DNA of 64,000 nucleotides from Sternotherus odoratus (GCA_032164245.1 JAVMKO010000039.1:1-64000); one strand, 5' to 3'. Positions 1-10,794 are shown, counted from the stretch's first letter. Made by a program: numbers and translations. Notes: a model not told the origin generated them from the letters alone.

Positions 1-256
1 CCTGCCAACCCGCCTGCCACTCAGTTCCTTCTTACTGTCAGTGGAACAGCTTCACTTGCTCGCAAGCCTTCAGTCCTAGTGGTTCTTCATTGTAGTATAG
101 TTGTAATATAGTTGTAGCATAGTTCAAAAGTTGGTAGTTATTAATTGTATAGAGTTATTTAACATTGGGGATTTTTATTCCCCCTTGTACATATCCCCGG
201 TGCCTCGGTCGCAGGGGTTTAAGTCGTGCGACAAGTGCGGGAAACCCAGGCCCACC
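1..256 (+). mobile_element. 5' part of DIRS-like gag-zinc element, copy 1
   Basis: Nearly identical to 22566-22821, the start of a second copy. It holds the leader and the first codons of an ORF beginning at 131, which includes a CxxC zinc-finger half (CDKCGKPRPTRDPH). The reading frame is broken at 257 by a LINE insertion and the element resumes at 3453. Assignment to a DIRS-like family rests on the DPHxxCxxCLGxGH-type finger of the second copy and is tentative; an unclassified LTR element is the alternative. Confidence 0.55.
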
Positions 257-269
257 CGTGACCCCCACA
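257..269. repeat. Target-site duplication, left copy (RTE LINE)
   Basis: CGTGACCCCCACA is repeated exactly at 3440-3452 and flanks the LINE. The uninterrupted paralogue near 22821-22834 has this sequence once, with one base changed, so it shows the pre-insertion site. Confidence 0.85.
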
Positions 270-291
270 TCATCATCATCATCATCATCAA
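269..291 (-). repeat. (GAT)n microsatellite tail of RTE LINE
   Basis: About eight ATC triplets on the plus strand, read as (GAT)n at the 3' end of the minus-strand LINE. RTE-clade LINEs typically end in short tandem repeats instead of poly(A). Confidence 0.8.
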
Positions 292-2669
292 TCCTCTTCA
301 CTCCCGCTGGAGTATAAGGCACCAACAAATCTCCTCCATGCCTCTCGATCTTGGGCAAGCCAGCTGATTTCATTCCACGTTTTATTCATCATCTTCAGTT
401 CCTCTTCCACAGTTCTTCTCCAGGTACCCATTGGTCTGCCTCGCTTACGCTTTCCAGGTGGAGTCCATCTTAGGGCTATCTTAGTGTGTCTGGTGTTTTT
501 CATTCGAAGAACGTGACCCAGCCACCCCCATCGTCGCCTTTTTAACTCATCCACAATGTTGATGATACCTGTGCATCTGCTAATTTCCCTGTTGCTGATG
601 TGTTCTTCCCAGCGCACTCTAAGGATGCGTCGGAGGCATCTACCTTCAAATCCTCTCACTCTGCTCTCCACTTTCTTGTTGGTTCTCCATGTCTCTGCAG
701 CATACAACAGGACAGAATGCACGTTTGATGTGTAAACCTTCAGCTTGGTCTTGATCTGAAGCATCGATGACTTCCAGATGTTGTTAAGTCTGTTGAAGGC
801 TTGCGCTGCCAAAGCAATTCTAGTGGAGACCTCTTTCTCGATGTTACTATCAGCAGAGATATAACTACCCAGATATTTGAAATCCTTTACTTCCTCCAGC
901 TCCACTCCATTAGCTGTAATCTTCTGGCTACTCTTGGTTCTCACTTTCATCACTTTGGACTTCCCAGAGTTAATCACCAGCCCGATGCTTCTGGCAGCTT
1001 GGTTTACTCGGTCAGTTTTCTCCTGAATATCCTTCTGTGAATGTGATAGCAATGCCAAATCATCTGCGAAATCACAATCCTCCAAACGGTTGGTTAATCC
1101 CCACACCAATCCTCTTGGCCTAACCTCTGTGGTTTTTCTCATCACCCAGTCGATGACCACAAGAAAGATTACAGGCGAAATGACACATCCTTGCCAGACT
1201 CCTGTCCTGACCTGAAACCATTCACTCTCCTGTCCTTCGTGACGTACACAACACTGGTTCTCGACATACAGATCTTTAAAGATGTTAATGGCCTTCTGAG
1301 GGAATCCATATAGTTTTAGGATCTTCCAAAGCGATGGGTGGTGAATACTGTCAAAAGCTTTCTCGAAATCAATGTAGTTGATGTAAAGCGAGGAGTTCCA
1401 TTCCAATGACTGTTCCACTATAGTGCGTAGGACAAAGATTTGATCCGTGCATGACCTTCCCCTTCTAAAGCCAGACTGTTCTTCGCGAAGGATTTCATCA
1501 ATTCCCGTTCTCATTCTTTGCAGCATGACTCTGCAGAAGATCTTTCCCAGCACAGATAGTAGTTTAACACCTCTCCAGTTTCCACATACGGTCAGATCTC
1601 CTTTCTTTGGAAGCTTTATGATGATTCCCCTTTTCCATGCATTTGGTACGGTCTCTTTTCCCCATACTTTGTTAAAAAGTCCTACAAGAGTTCTTGCACT
1701 TGTCACAGGATCAGCCTTAAGCATGTCAGCAGTGATCCTGTCCTCTCCTGGAGCTTTATTATTTTTAGTTTGTCTGATAGCTTCTTCTATTTCTTTCTTC
1801 ATAATACGCCCTCTATACATCTCAATCTGGAAGCCCATATCGGCGATGTCTGCCTCTTCCTCTGGATCTGGTCTGTTCAAGGTCTCTCTGAAGTGTTCTG
1901 CCCATCTGTTGAGTTGTTCCTCCTCTGTTGTTAACACGTTCCCGTTTTTATCCTTCACAACTGTGGACTTACTTGTGAAACTTCCTGTGAGAGTCTTAGT
2001 GATCTTATAAACTGTTCTGTTATCACCCTTATCTGCTGCCAGTTGTGCCTCTCTTGCCAAATCATCTATGTACACTCTCTTGTCTTTTCTCACGCTTCTT
2101 TTCACCGCAATATTAAGGTTTTTATATTCCTGTCTAGCCATTGTCTTATCGTTCTCACTGCCAACAAGTGTGCGCTGCTTGACTGCCTTTCTTTTCTCTA
2201 TGAGCTCCCATGTAGTGTCTGAGATCCACTCTTTCCTCTGTTTTCTTTTATATCCCAGTGTGCTCTTACTGGTTTCAAGATAGATTTTTTGGATGTTTTC
2301 GCACTGGGTGTTTACGTTCTCTTCTGATAAGCCTTCCAGTAAGCTAAATCTATTGTGTAATTCTACCACAAATTTGGTCTTCACTGCTGGGTCTTTCAGT
2401 CTGCTGGAGTCAAAGAGCTGATCACCCGTCTTTCTATTCATTCTTTTCAGCTTCAGTTGAAGCTTGCACAACACAAGGTTGTGATCACTTCCTGCGTCCG
2501 CTCCTCTCAGTACTCTAACATCTCTCATGGATCTTCTCCATTTTTGATTGATGGTAATGTGATCGATTTGGTTGCGGGTTCTGTCGTTTGGGGAAGTCCA
2601 AGTATACTTGTGTATTGTCTTATGCTGAAAGATACTGCTACCTATCACCAGACCATTTTCCAAACACAT
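288..2669 (-). pseudogene. RTE LINE ORF: endonuclease C-terminus plus reverse transcriptase
   Basis: A 793-codon open frame. The first about 70 residues are the endonuclease end, with an IDHI motif (residues 36-39) and the SDHNLV catalytic motif near residue 61. The reverse transcriptase follows from about residue 290 to 560: the RGVKLLSVLGKIFCRV region, the GFRRGRSCTDQI motif, the ITW-like palm A block YINYIDFEKAFDSI, and the catalytic CDFADDLALL box. The C-terminus is basic (GKRKRGRPMGTWRRT), as in related RTE-type proteins. The frame is open to the tail, but it is separated from the endonuclease N-terminus by a frameshift, so the full polyprotein cannot be made from this copy. Confidence 0.85.
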
Positions 2670-2933
2670 ATCAATAAAGCACTGCCCATTGTTATTCCTT
2701 TCTCCTATTCCTTCTCAACCCATGCAGGACTCATAGCCTTCATTGTCTGATCCTATTTTAGCATTCAGGTCCCCCATTACAATTAGGACATCGTGCCGAG
2801 GTGTCTTATCTATCTGATTTTGCAAGCTGCTGTAGAATAGGTCCTTCTCTTCTTCTGTTGCTTGCTCGATGGGTGCATAACACTGTATGATGGTGGTCTT
2901 GGCATACTTGGAGAAGAATCTTGCTCTTATAAT

Positions 2934-3389
2934 TCAGGAGCTGACTGGTTCCCATCCCACAAGACTCATTCTAGCCTGCTTATCCATCAGGATACCAACT
3001 CCTTCTCGGTGTTGACCATCTGACCGCCCAGAGTAAACAACAGTCTCCCCCGATCCAAGTGTCATCAAACCAGAGTCCGTCCATCTCATCTCGCTGATGC
3101 CAAAAACATTGATCTTGTACTTAGACATTTCTTTCACCACTTGCGCTGTTCTTCCAGTCTCATACATAGTTCTTACGTTCCACGCAGCTACTCTCACCTG
3201 TTGTTTGGGTTTCGCCAGGGACTGCATCGGAAGAGAAATTTCCTTTCGGCTTTCATTCCTCCTCGTCATATCAGGCATTACTGCCTTCGTCCTCAGCTGA
3301 TCACCCATGATGAGAAGACATTTCGATAAATCTGTTGGTGTTTCTGTAGCAGGTGTTTTTTTATGTGGCGGGTTGCTAACCCAGCGCAC
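2934..3389 (-). pseudogene. RTE LINE endonuclease N-terminal part
   Basis: 151 codons. The first about 65 residues are a basic leader. The apurinic endonuclease begins at about residue 68 with VRVAAWNVRTMYETG and carries the conserved ISEMRWTDSG segment, where the Glu is a catalytic metal ligand. It ends at a TGA where related proteins read on in the same frame, most simply a CGA-to-TGA CpG mutation. Endonuclease sequence continues between 2934 and 2669 in shifted frames, including a GDLNAK-type motif near 2770. The element is therefore inactivated at least twice within the endonuclease. Confidence 0.8.
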
Positions 3390-3439
3390 AATCCTCCTGC
3401 TTTCGCATTCTGGACTTGGGACCAGACAACGGTGGAGTT

Positions 3440-3452
3440 CGTGACCCCCACA
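3440..3452. repeat. Target-site duplication, right copy (RTE LINE)
   Basis: Exact 13-bp match to 257-269. Immediately after it the DIRS-like element resumes with the same sequence as at 22835 onward. Confidence 0.85.
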
Positions 3453-4431
3453 CTGAGTGTTTAAAGTGCTTAGGAGAAGTCATCAGATGAAAAGTGCCCT
3501 GTTTGTAAAGGCCTTAAACCTAGACCCAAGAAGGAGCGGGACTGCCAATTAAAGCTCCTCCTCATGGACTCCGCTTTGCAGCCGCACGTGGATCCTTTGA
3601 CTGCTTCGGTACGGAAGCCCACGGCGCTGAAGCGAGGCATTTCTAAGCCCCACCGGCACCGCTCCCCGGCATGGAGAGGCAGCACCACCAGACGGCACAG
3701 GTCCCAGCCCCCAGTGCCGCTGAAGAAGAGGAGGCCTGAGAGAGGTCGCTCCCCTGTCTGGGAACCGCAGGGTGAACTTAGTGGGGTGCATCCCGCAATG
3801 GGACACCCCCATCAGGAGCTCGTGCCAAGCACGTCCGGTGCGGCGCCCAGGCCTGCAAGTCCTCTGGGCAAGGAGTGTCCGGCCCATGATGCACTGGAAG
3901 AGGACTTAGACCGACTGTCGACGCCGGACATATATGAGGCAGCCTGAGACCTCATTGATATGACGCGCGATCGGACAGGCCGGATACAAGCGGCTCCCAC
4001 ATGTGGCACCGACCTCGGCACCAAGACCACCAGCGGTGCCGGCAATCCCTTCTGCACCGGCAACTTCGGCGTTGTTTACGGCACCCTCGACACTGGGCTA
4101 TGCGATGGCCCCGGAACCGATGCTGACGACGTCTGTTACTCTGACGTCGGCGGATGCCATGGCGACACCTACTTTGCTGCAGTGACCTTCGATTTGGCAT
4201 CCGGGTAAACCAATGATATTTCGGCACCGATCCCTGCACTGCTGCCCGGCACCGTCAGGATCAGCTCCACCCTGGTCGGCATCAGACTATTTGTCGGGAT
4301 CTGACGCAGATTTGTCGAAATTCAGCCACAGCTGATACCGATCACGATCCTGACAACACTCACGGTGCCAATGCGCAACATAGCACCCGGCACCAGCACC
4401 CACTTGAGCCCTCACTGCAAATCTTAGGAAC
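3453..4431 (+). mobile_element. DIRS-like gag-zinc element, copy 1, remainder
   Basis: Co-linear with 22835-23840. It continues the ORF seen intact in copy 2 (basic, Arg/Pro-rich, then an Ala/Pro-rich tail), but in broken frames: the longest piece is 3564-3947, then the frame stops and shifts. No transposase, integrase or reverse transcriptase is present. The right side carries a separate MITE fragment that ends at a junction with GLYATL intron DNA. Confidence 0.55.
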
Positions 4432-4538
4432 CTCCTGTGGTTGTCAAACGTTTTCCTCCGTGGCCCGTTTTTGTGGAGGAAAAAGGTGCGTGGAACCCAG
4501 GGGGGTATGTCTGCCGATATGCCGCTGCAGAAAGTGGA
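4432..4538. mobile_element. hAT-like MITE fragment, truncated
   Basis: Matches the left part of the MITE at 23843-24093, starting with a TGGTTGTCAAACG version of the terminal repeat. It stops after a GCAGAAAGTGGA stretch, where the sequence changes to GLYATL intron 2. This is the breakpoint of unit A. Confidence 0.6.
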
Positions 4539-4553
4539 GCTGAGGGACAGCAC

Positions 4554-5550
4554 CTCTCTGCGTGGCCGGGTGAGGATGGCTTTGAAATCAGGCCACGAAT
4601 CCACCAGCACCTCCTGCGCTGCCGGGTTCCCGCGATTTATGGTCATCACGGCGCCATGGACCTGCCAGTGACATGGATGTGGTGGGGCAGTTCTCATGAC
4701 TCTGTCAGGAGCCTGCACCCCCACATCCCATTCTGCACCACAACCCCCTGCTCCAGCCAGGAGCCCACTCCGAGCCCCTCATTTCTGGCCCCACCCCAGA
4801 GCCCACCCCCACCCCCAGCCAGAGCCCTCACCCCTCCCACACCCTAATCCCCAGCCTGGAGTCCCCCTTCCACACTCCGATCTCCTCGGCCCCGGCGAGT
4901 TCAGCTGGGGCAAGGGTATTCGGTTTTCTGCAATCGGAGAGTTGGCAACCCAAGGGCAGATGTGTGTGGGGAGGGAGACTGCAGACACTAGAGCCATGTG
5001 ATGGGTGTGCAGCTCCGGAGGGAGCCACAGCTACCCAACTCTCTGATTGGCTGGCACGGAGCCCGCCTGTCCTGTAATTGGCTGATATGGAGCCAGTCTG
5101 CCCTGTGATTGGCTGGGGAATTCCCGCCAGCTACTCTGGAGGAGTAGCAGGAATTGGTGCTGGGTTTGGAACCCAGGAGACACAAGGCGTGAGGTAGAAG
5201 TGGGTGGCCAGGAGAGCAGCCAGGACCTGTGGGGAGTCCTGCCCCCCATGCTATCTCCTACCCTGTGGGGCAGAGGAGCCTGCCCCTCCAGCCTGATCTC
5301 TAGCCCATCTCCCAGGGGAGTCAGAGGGACCTTCCCCTGCTCTCTGCCCCATGGAGGTGGGGGAGGGTTGAGTCCTGTCCCTGGGCTGTGGGCAGTGGGG
5401 CTGAGCACAGCAATGTCACCGGCAGGGTCTCAGGCAAGAGCCCCCGTAGCGTCGCCTCCAGCACCCGCAGATTGGAGGAGCAGCTCAGGATCCGCATCTC
5501 TGATAGGATGGGCCCTTGGCAGCCTACAGGGAATGTGCTGTAGGGGACAC
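4554..5550 (-). pseudogene. GLYATL: GLYATL copy A: first two coding exons only
   Basis: Exon 1 is 5420-5550 (start codon 5497-5495, 26 codons, acceptor CAG at 5551-5553, donor GTGACA). Exon 2 is 4554-4661 (36 codons, beginning [13 protein letters not shown] and ending TRPRRE, donor GTGCTG-type). Both exons are open and keep splice sites. About 15 bp into intron 2 the gene meets a transposon fragment at 4538/4539, so the other three exons, including the whole C-terminal acyltransferase domain, are missing. Intron 1 (4662-5419) includes a C/A-rich stretch around 4730-4850. The family assignment follows from the intact copies B and C. It cannot make a working enzyme, although a short transcript is possible. 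Confidence 0.85.
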
Positions 5551-5639
5551 CTGGGAGGAGAGAATCCCATCAGTTAGATGTGTCTATCCCCACCCACCAC
5601 CCGAAGTGACCCCAGATGTAGGCAGGGTGTCCTCAACCT

Positions 5640-5735
5640 CCCATCCCTACCATAACAAACCTACAATAACACCCCCGTCTGGGTGCAGCCCCTGTGCTCA
5701 CCAGAGACCCTACAATAATAATCTATGGCCCCAGC
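5640..5735 (-). repeat. ~50-bp minisatellite, about 2 units
   Basis: Units built on CTCACCAGAGACCCTACAAT with a GTCTGGGTGCAGCCCC part. The same unit recurs at 12201-12320, 18895-18945, 44640-44760 and 50345-50395, and in opposite orientation at 10860-11060, 35395-35638 and 37894-38030. Confidence 0.7.
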
Positions 5736-5788
5736 CATGCCAGGCTGGTCCGTGCAGGTCTAGGGTCGCTCAACTAGCTTCCACTCAC

Positions 5789-5960
5789 CTGGGCAGTCTC
5801 TGTGCCAGGGTAAGGAGCAGTCCCGGAGAAGACAGTGCGGTCCGTGCTCGGCTGCCCCTGCTCCCGACTCCGCTGGATCTCGTTCTCCCCCAGGGCTGCT
5901 CCAGGCTCTTAACCCTGAGCGAATGAACCATTAACAGAGTCTGTGCCTGGCCCTGAGCCG
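5789..5960 (-). other. GLYATL copy A non-coding exon 0 (putative)
   Basis: Ends in a strong donor (CCCAG followed by GTGAGTGG on the minus strand at 5788) and is conserved upstream of all three minus-strand copies. Inferred 5'-untranslated first exon; its upstream limit and promoter are not visible. It includes a GTTAATGGTTCATTCGC stretch also found, reversed, at 10640-10794. Confidence 0.45.
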
Positions 5961-6001
5961 GGGGCAACTCCCCGCAGTCACAAGGCACCATCCGGATCCT
6001 T

Positions 6002-6120
6002 AGGGTCACCACATGTCCTGATTTAATAGGGACAGTCCCGATTTTTGGGTCTTTTTCTTCTATAGGCTCCTATTCCCCCATCCCCGTCCCGATTTTTCAC
6101 ACTTGCTGTCTGGTCACCCT
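6002..6120. mobile_element. Short MITE, AGGGTCACC ends, unit A copy
   Basis: A 119-bp element starting AGGGTCACCACATG and ending CTGTCTGGTCACCCT, so the termini are inverted repeats. Other copies lie at 19227-19345 and 51510-51624 in the sister units. Superfamily not determined. Confidence 0.65.
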
Positions 6121-7000
6121 GGGTTCCTTCCCTGGGCAGCAAGGGGTTAAATCAATTTCCTGGGGCCAGCAGAGTAGAGATCTGAGGAAACAGAGCACAG
6201 CCAGGAGTGGGGCCTGGGCAAACCAACTCTGCCTGTGCCCCTCAATCCCGACCCACAGCCCCTGCTGTCCCAGCCCTGAGCTCTGCTAACTCTGTCTCTG
6301 TCTCTGGCTTTGACAGGGGGTTCTCCTGGGATGGGAGTCTCCAGTCTAGGCCCCTCTTCTTGGCTGCATCCTTCACTGTGGCCTGTGTCTCTCCCAGTCC
6401 TGTCCCCCGAGGTGTGTGCCCCACACTCGGTGATTGTTTTGTCTGTGCAAATGCTGGGATTTCACGCTGGGATTTCATGTGGGTCCCTTGACCGCAGCAA
6501 CGCAGTGGAATCCATCTTGACTCACCCTCCTTTTGTCTCTGCATCCCCGTGTGAGTTCCTGGAATGCTGAGTCTCTGGGGGTTTCACAAACACAGTCACC
6601 TTCCTCGCACCCTGTGACTTTGGTCCAAGATGCAGCAGAGCTGTGTCCACATCTCCGCTCCCTTGTGTGCCGGGTGGTCCGTGCGCAGTCACTGGCAAAC
6701 CATGGAGTTAATGTTGCCCAGAAGTTCCACGCGTCCTTCCACAGTGTTGAGCCCAGCAAAACTCACACCTCTGAAAACCCAGCAATGAGGAGTTGAGGTA
6801 CTTGCCCATGGTCCTTAACTCTGCACCTCAGCTCAAGCTGTCCTCAGCGTGTTCAGTATCCCTGTACGGAATGGGGGAGGGGTTGGCTGGAGCAGCTCGG
6901 CAGAGCTGTGACTGAGATGAGGTGATTTGGGGGGGGCTGTTCCCTTCAACACAGGCGAGTCCCTCTTCCTGCTCCCCCCAATGTGTGATCAGTGGTCAGG
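6121..7000. other. Unit A spacer, no gene recognised
   Basis: Shared with 19346-21830 (which also contains the UBL4A retrocopy and extra sequence) and 51625-53560. ORFs here are short and not conserved between units. Probably old transposon debris. Confidence 0.6.
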
Positions 7001-7344
7001 GCACAGGTAACCTCCGCATTCTTCTTTGAGTGATTGCTCATGTGCAATCCAATAGGAGTGTGCATGCCACGTACACAATCGTCAGAAGCTTTTCCCTAGT
7101 AGTACCTGTCAGGTCAGCAGTGGAGACGAGTGACGCCTTAATGGTGACGTATCTATGACCCTGCCAGCCCCCCTCCCGCCTACTTCCTTCTCACTGCTCA
7201 TGATGGTCATTGGAACAGCTTCGTTTGCTCACAAGCCTTCAGTCCTAGTGGCTCTTCGTTGTAGTATAGTTGTAACATAGTTGTAGTATAGTTCAAAACT
7301 TGTTAGTTATTAATTGTATAGAGTTAATTTAACTTTAGGGTTCC
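7001..7344 (+). mobile_element. DIRS-like element, leader fragment (copy 3)
   Basis: Matches 22430-22735, from the segment with TGATTGCTCATGTGCAATCC to the TTAATTGTATAGAGTTAATTT stretch, then stops at a join with an LTR fragment. Contains no ORF of note. Confidence 0.6.
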
Positions 7345-7460
7345 CCCCCCTCCCCGCTGCCTGCTTCTTTACACTATCAGCCCCTATTCCTTCACATAGA
7401 CACTTAAGAAATGCAAAAGGTGAAACTGAGGCACACACACACTATTCCTACTCCGTCACA
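7345..7460. repeat. 3'-end fragment of LTR family 1
   Basis: Contains CATAGACACTTAAGAAATGCA and ends CTCCGTCACA followed by CAGGT. This is the right end of the same solo LTR that is complete at 54100-54734 in unit C, so that insertion predates the unit duplications. Confidence 0.7.
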
Positions 7461-8732
7461 CAGGTTAATTTTTTATGTCATGTTCTGAAACTTCCAGGAA
7501 TTCAGCCAAACAGCACTGGCAACGCTGGGCCCAGCTCTGTCAGAATGTGCGAGTTTCTAGTCAGAGTATAACGTTAAATGCTTATTCCAGTGTTGTTTGC
7601 GCTCCCAGTCTCCATTTTGAATTCCAGGTGGTGCCAGCCACCTGCCGTCAGCAGCGCTCCCAAGCCTGTGTGGGACGCTTCAGGGCACAATTCAACCCAC
7701 TGGCCAGAGTCCAGCCTCCCCTTTCCAGACAGAATTTGTTTTCCATATTCATTGCCCATCTTGCACTTTGACACCTTTACACTCAGACTTTGCGTCTCTT
7801 CAGCCCCATTCCACGTGATCCTTATGCTCTGGCCAGGAAGTGCTGAAGTTTGCAATCTCCTCCATGGGGGCAGGAGCAAAGTCTTGAAGCTCAGAAAGTT
7901 CCAGATCGGTTAGGAAGGCAGATATTATTCTGCAGATCACCGTTCCTAGGCGATGTGCCAGTATCTCAGTGCTAACTCCAGGTTGCTCGGGTCTCTGTCA
8001 GAGCCCCACCTCCTCCTGCCTGTGATTCAGGGTCTCCTGATGGAGGTAACCCACCACGTCTGTAGCCACCCTCTGGCCAGGGTACCCTTTGTCACAGACC
8101 TACAGGGTCTGGTCTATGGACCAACCTGTAATCAGTCCCCTGGGAGCAACCCCTTTAGGGACCCACACAGTCCCACAGGGGCAGGCCTGTGGCCTCCTTA
8201 CTCTGAACCTGGGCCTTCGGCACCAGCGATTCCTGTCTTCCTGCAGCAAATCCAGCCAAATCCAGACTCCTGCAGGAGACTCGTACTGGGCCCCTTCGGG
8301 GTGTGATGCTCCCAGTGAGGATCTGCAGCGACAGTGGGCACCCTGTGCAAAACCAGGACGAGTCTCCTGGCTGCAGGAGCTGAGCAACCTTAGGACAGTG
8401 CAGAGAGACCGGAGCCCGGCCAGCATTCGGTCCACCCAGTGTGAGGGTCCTACCCAGCCAAGCTGCTGCCTCCATCTGTCAGTCCTGGGGCAGAGCTGCT
8501 GTGTCTCTGTCAGCCACGGTCTCATGACCCCTCCTGTCTCCCCTCGCTCCGCCGTCCTCCCCTAGCAAAGCACGCTGGGCTCACACGCTCAGCCCGCTGG
8601 GGCTTCCACTACGTCTTCATTGGTCAGTCCTTGGGGTTCCCATTGGCCGCTCGGCTCCTCCACTCACGTGGGTCGGTTTCCACCAGTCCATTAACGCCCG
8701 GGCACCAGGCAGGTCCGTGACACACACAGCTC
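7461..8732. other. Unit A spacer with dispersed repeat, no gene
   Basis: Co-linear with 25261-26300 and 54735-55970. The part at 8090-8300 belongs to a dispersed repeat also seen, more diverged, at 39600-39850 (plus) and 58160-58400 (minus), recognisable by CACAGGGGCAGGCC and CTGCAGCAAAT. Long plus-strand frames here are not supported by splice or start signals. Confidence 0.55.
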
Positions 8733-9400
8733 TTTGAATCATACAATATCAGGGTTCGAAGGGACCTCAGGAAGTTTTTCTAGACCAACCCCTGGCTCAA
8801 AGCATCACCACCCCAACTACATCATCCCAGCCAGGGCTTTGTCAAAGATGGACAAAGACCTCTTATGAAGGAGTCTGTAGCAGTGCATGGGATTCTTCCG
8901 ACCTAAGTGCAGGACTCTGCACTTGTCCTTGTTGACCCTCATCACATTTCTTTTGCCCCAATCTTTTAATTTGTCTAGGTCTCTCTGTATCCTATCCCTA
9001 CCCTCCAGTGTATCTACCACTCCTCCCAATTTAGTGTCATCTGCAAATTTGCTGAGGGTGCAGTCCATGCCATTCTCCAGATCATTAATGAAGATATTGA
9101 ATAAAATCAGCCCCAGGACCGACCCTTGGGGCACTCCTCTTGATACCGGCTGCCAACTAGACATGGAACCATTGATCACTACCCGTTGAGCCCGATGATC
9201 TAGCCGGTTTTCACTCCTCATTATAGTCCATTCATCCAGCCCATACTTCTTTAACTTGCTGGCCAGAATACTGTGGGTGACCATATCAAAAGCTTTGCTA
9301 AAGTCAAGGAATAACACGTCCACTGCTTTCCCCTCATCCGCAGAGCCAGTTATCTCATCGTAGAAGGCAATTAGATTAGTCAGGCATGACTTGCTGTTAG
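8733..9400 (-). mobile_element. CR1 LINE, 5'-truncated (unit A)
   Basis: Minus-strand chicken-repeat-1 type LINE. The 3' end (8733-8800) has the CR1 hallmark GAATCATACAATATCAGGGT followed by GGGACCTCAGGAAGT. From 9323 to 8817 the frame encodes the RT palm and downstream: [22 protein letters not shown], and the catalytic [10 protein letters not shown]. Only the C-terminal third of the RT is present. Orthologous copies lie at 32563-33170 and 55979-56640. Confidence 0.9.
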
Positions 9401-9999
9401 GGTTCCCTCCCCACTCTGAAGTCTGGGATATAGATGTGGGGACCCAGATGAAAGACCCCCTAAACTTATTTCTACCAGCTTAGGTTAAAACGTTTCACAG
9501 GCACAAATCCCTTTTTGTCCTTGGATGGTATTGCTGCCAACACCAAGTGATTTAAACAAAGATTCAGGGAAAGGACCACTTGGAGTTTCTATTCCCCCAA
9601 ACCCGTTTACCCCCTTTCCTGGGGAGGCTAGAGAATAATATTCTCACCAATTGGTACAGGTGAGCACAGACCAAATCCCTGAATATTTAGGACACTCAAA
9701 ATCAATCAGGTTCTTTAGAAGTTGGTTAAAAAAAAAGGTAAAATAATCACCTCTGTACACTCAGGACGGAAGTGTACAAACACACACACACACACACACA
9801 CGAATAAATCTCCGTCCAATATAGGGAAAATTCACAAGCTTAAGAAAACCCATAATCTCACGACTTCCCTGGCTTTACTTACTATTTTTGTAATTCTGGA
9901 TGCTTTTTCAGACAAGTTCTTAAGAGATTTTTTTTTCTGCCTGGCTGGGAGAGAACACACAAACAAAGCCTTTATCCCCACCCTCCAGATTTGTGAGTA
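9401..9999. other. Repeat with (CA)n tract, unit A
   Basis: Shared with 33171-33785 and 56641-57236. A/T-rich, with a (CA)n tract at 9781-9801 whose length differs between units (about 10, 12 and 33 repeats). The long plus-strand frame across it is an artefact of the dinucleotide tract. Confidence 0.6.
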
Positions 10000-10166
10000 C
10001 AGTCGGACCCCACAAGACTGCGACGATCGGGATCCAAAAAACCCGATTGCGATAAGCGCGGGGTTGCAGTATTGCAGCGCCTACCACCGACATCGGGAGC
10101 CAGCCGCACCCTGTGCTATAAACGGATTCGTACTATCGCGGGACGCAGTATTCCGGGGTCCGACTG
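10000..10166. mobile_element. TA-flanked MITE, Tc1/mariner-like (unit A)
   Basis: Starts CAGTCGGACCCC and ends GGGGTCCGACTG, a perfect 12-bp terminal inverted repeat, flanked on both sides by TA. The TA target and CAG/CTG ends fit the Tc1/mariner-pogo superfamily. Non-coding. Decayed copies lie at 33786-33966 and 57237-57422. Confidence 0.75.
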
Positions 10167-10639
10167 TATCTTCTTATCTACTGTATCTTCTGTATCTTCT
10201 TTCCCCACTTTGTTACAGGGAGCAATCCACTGGTTTTGGTGAATTTCCGCCCCCTACCTGGCAGATCTGACCCACAGTGGATCTATTCACCAGGGCGCTG
10301 TCTTCCAGGGTGCTGGGGCTTTCAAATTTGATGAGAAGGCCCCAGCTGAATCCCCGTATGTTCTAGGAAATGCATTTCCTGCTGGGGGGTGTCCCACGCA
10401 GGGTTGTTGGGGCCCCATTGTGCTGGGTGCGGCGCAGACACAGGGTGACCAAGACCAGGCCGGGCTGCAGGTCAGGACTGAGGGGCATCGGTGGAGAAGG
10501 GGGGCAGGCAGCCCCTGTTCTTACTGTGCCCCTGGCCCTGGTGCATTCTGGGTACATTTTCATTTCCCCTGGGGGCCCCTTCACCTCTGCCCAGAGCAAA
10601 CTCCCACTCAGCTGTGCCCTGCGGCTGCAGGGATGTCAC
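10167..10639. other. Unit A spacer, nothing recognised
   Basis: Shared with 33967-34380 and 57423-57760. No conserved frame or splice signals were recognised. Confidence 0.5.
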
Positions 10640-10794
10640 CGCCTCTGGGCTCCAGGATGGGCAGAGACTCTGTTAATGGTTCATTTGCTCGGGGATAAGA
10701 GGCTGGAGCAGCCCCTGAGGGAGAGACAGGCAGGGACCTCCCAGCTCCAGAGACGCACAGATACTGCTCATTCCCCTGGCAGCGAGTCACCCAG
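10640..10794 (+). other. Plus-strand exon-0-like sequence with splice donor
   Basis: Reverse-complement relative of the GLYATL non-coding exon at 5789-5960, including GTTAATGGTTCATTTGC, and ending CACCCAG followed by GTGAGTGG. In unit B the equivalent ends at 35317 and lies upstream, in the same orientation, of the GLYATL exon at 39228. In unit A no coding exon follows on this strand. Confidence 0.4.

Larger units (their letters stand above)
270..3439 (-). mobile_element. RTE-clade LINE, near full length
   Basis: A 3.17-kb non-LTR retrotransposon read from 3439 down to 270. It has an AP-like endonuclease (start near 3389), a reverse transcriptase and a microsatellite tail, the compact layout of RTE elements, which are about 3.2 kb when complete. 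It is flanked by a 13-bp target-site duplication and interrupts the zinc-finger ORF of a DIRS-like element. The coding region carries at least one stop (2934) and one frameshift (about 2670-2760), so this copy is dead. The clade call rests on endonuclease motifs such as WNVRTMYETGRTAQV; no search was run. Confidence 0.88.

Noticed and set aside
8089..8565. 158-codon frame repeated in three units (also 25691-26167, 55364-55813)
   Set aside because: Conservation reflects recent segmental duplication. The unit C version carries a deletion, and part of the sequence belongs to a dispersed repeat with relatives in both orientations.
9722..10270. 182-codon plus-strand frame across the (CA)n tract
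   Set aside because: Created by the dinucleotide repeat (THTHTH) and a MITE; not conserved in the two sister units.
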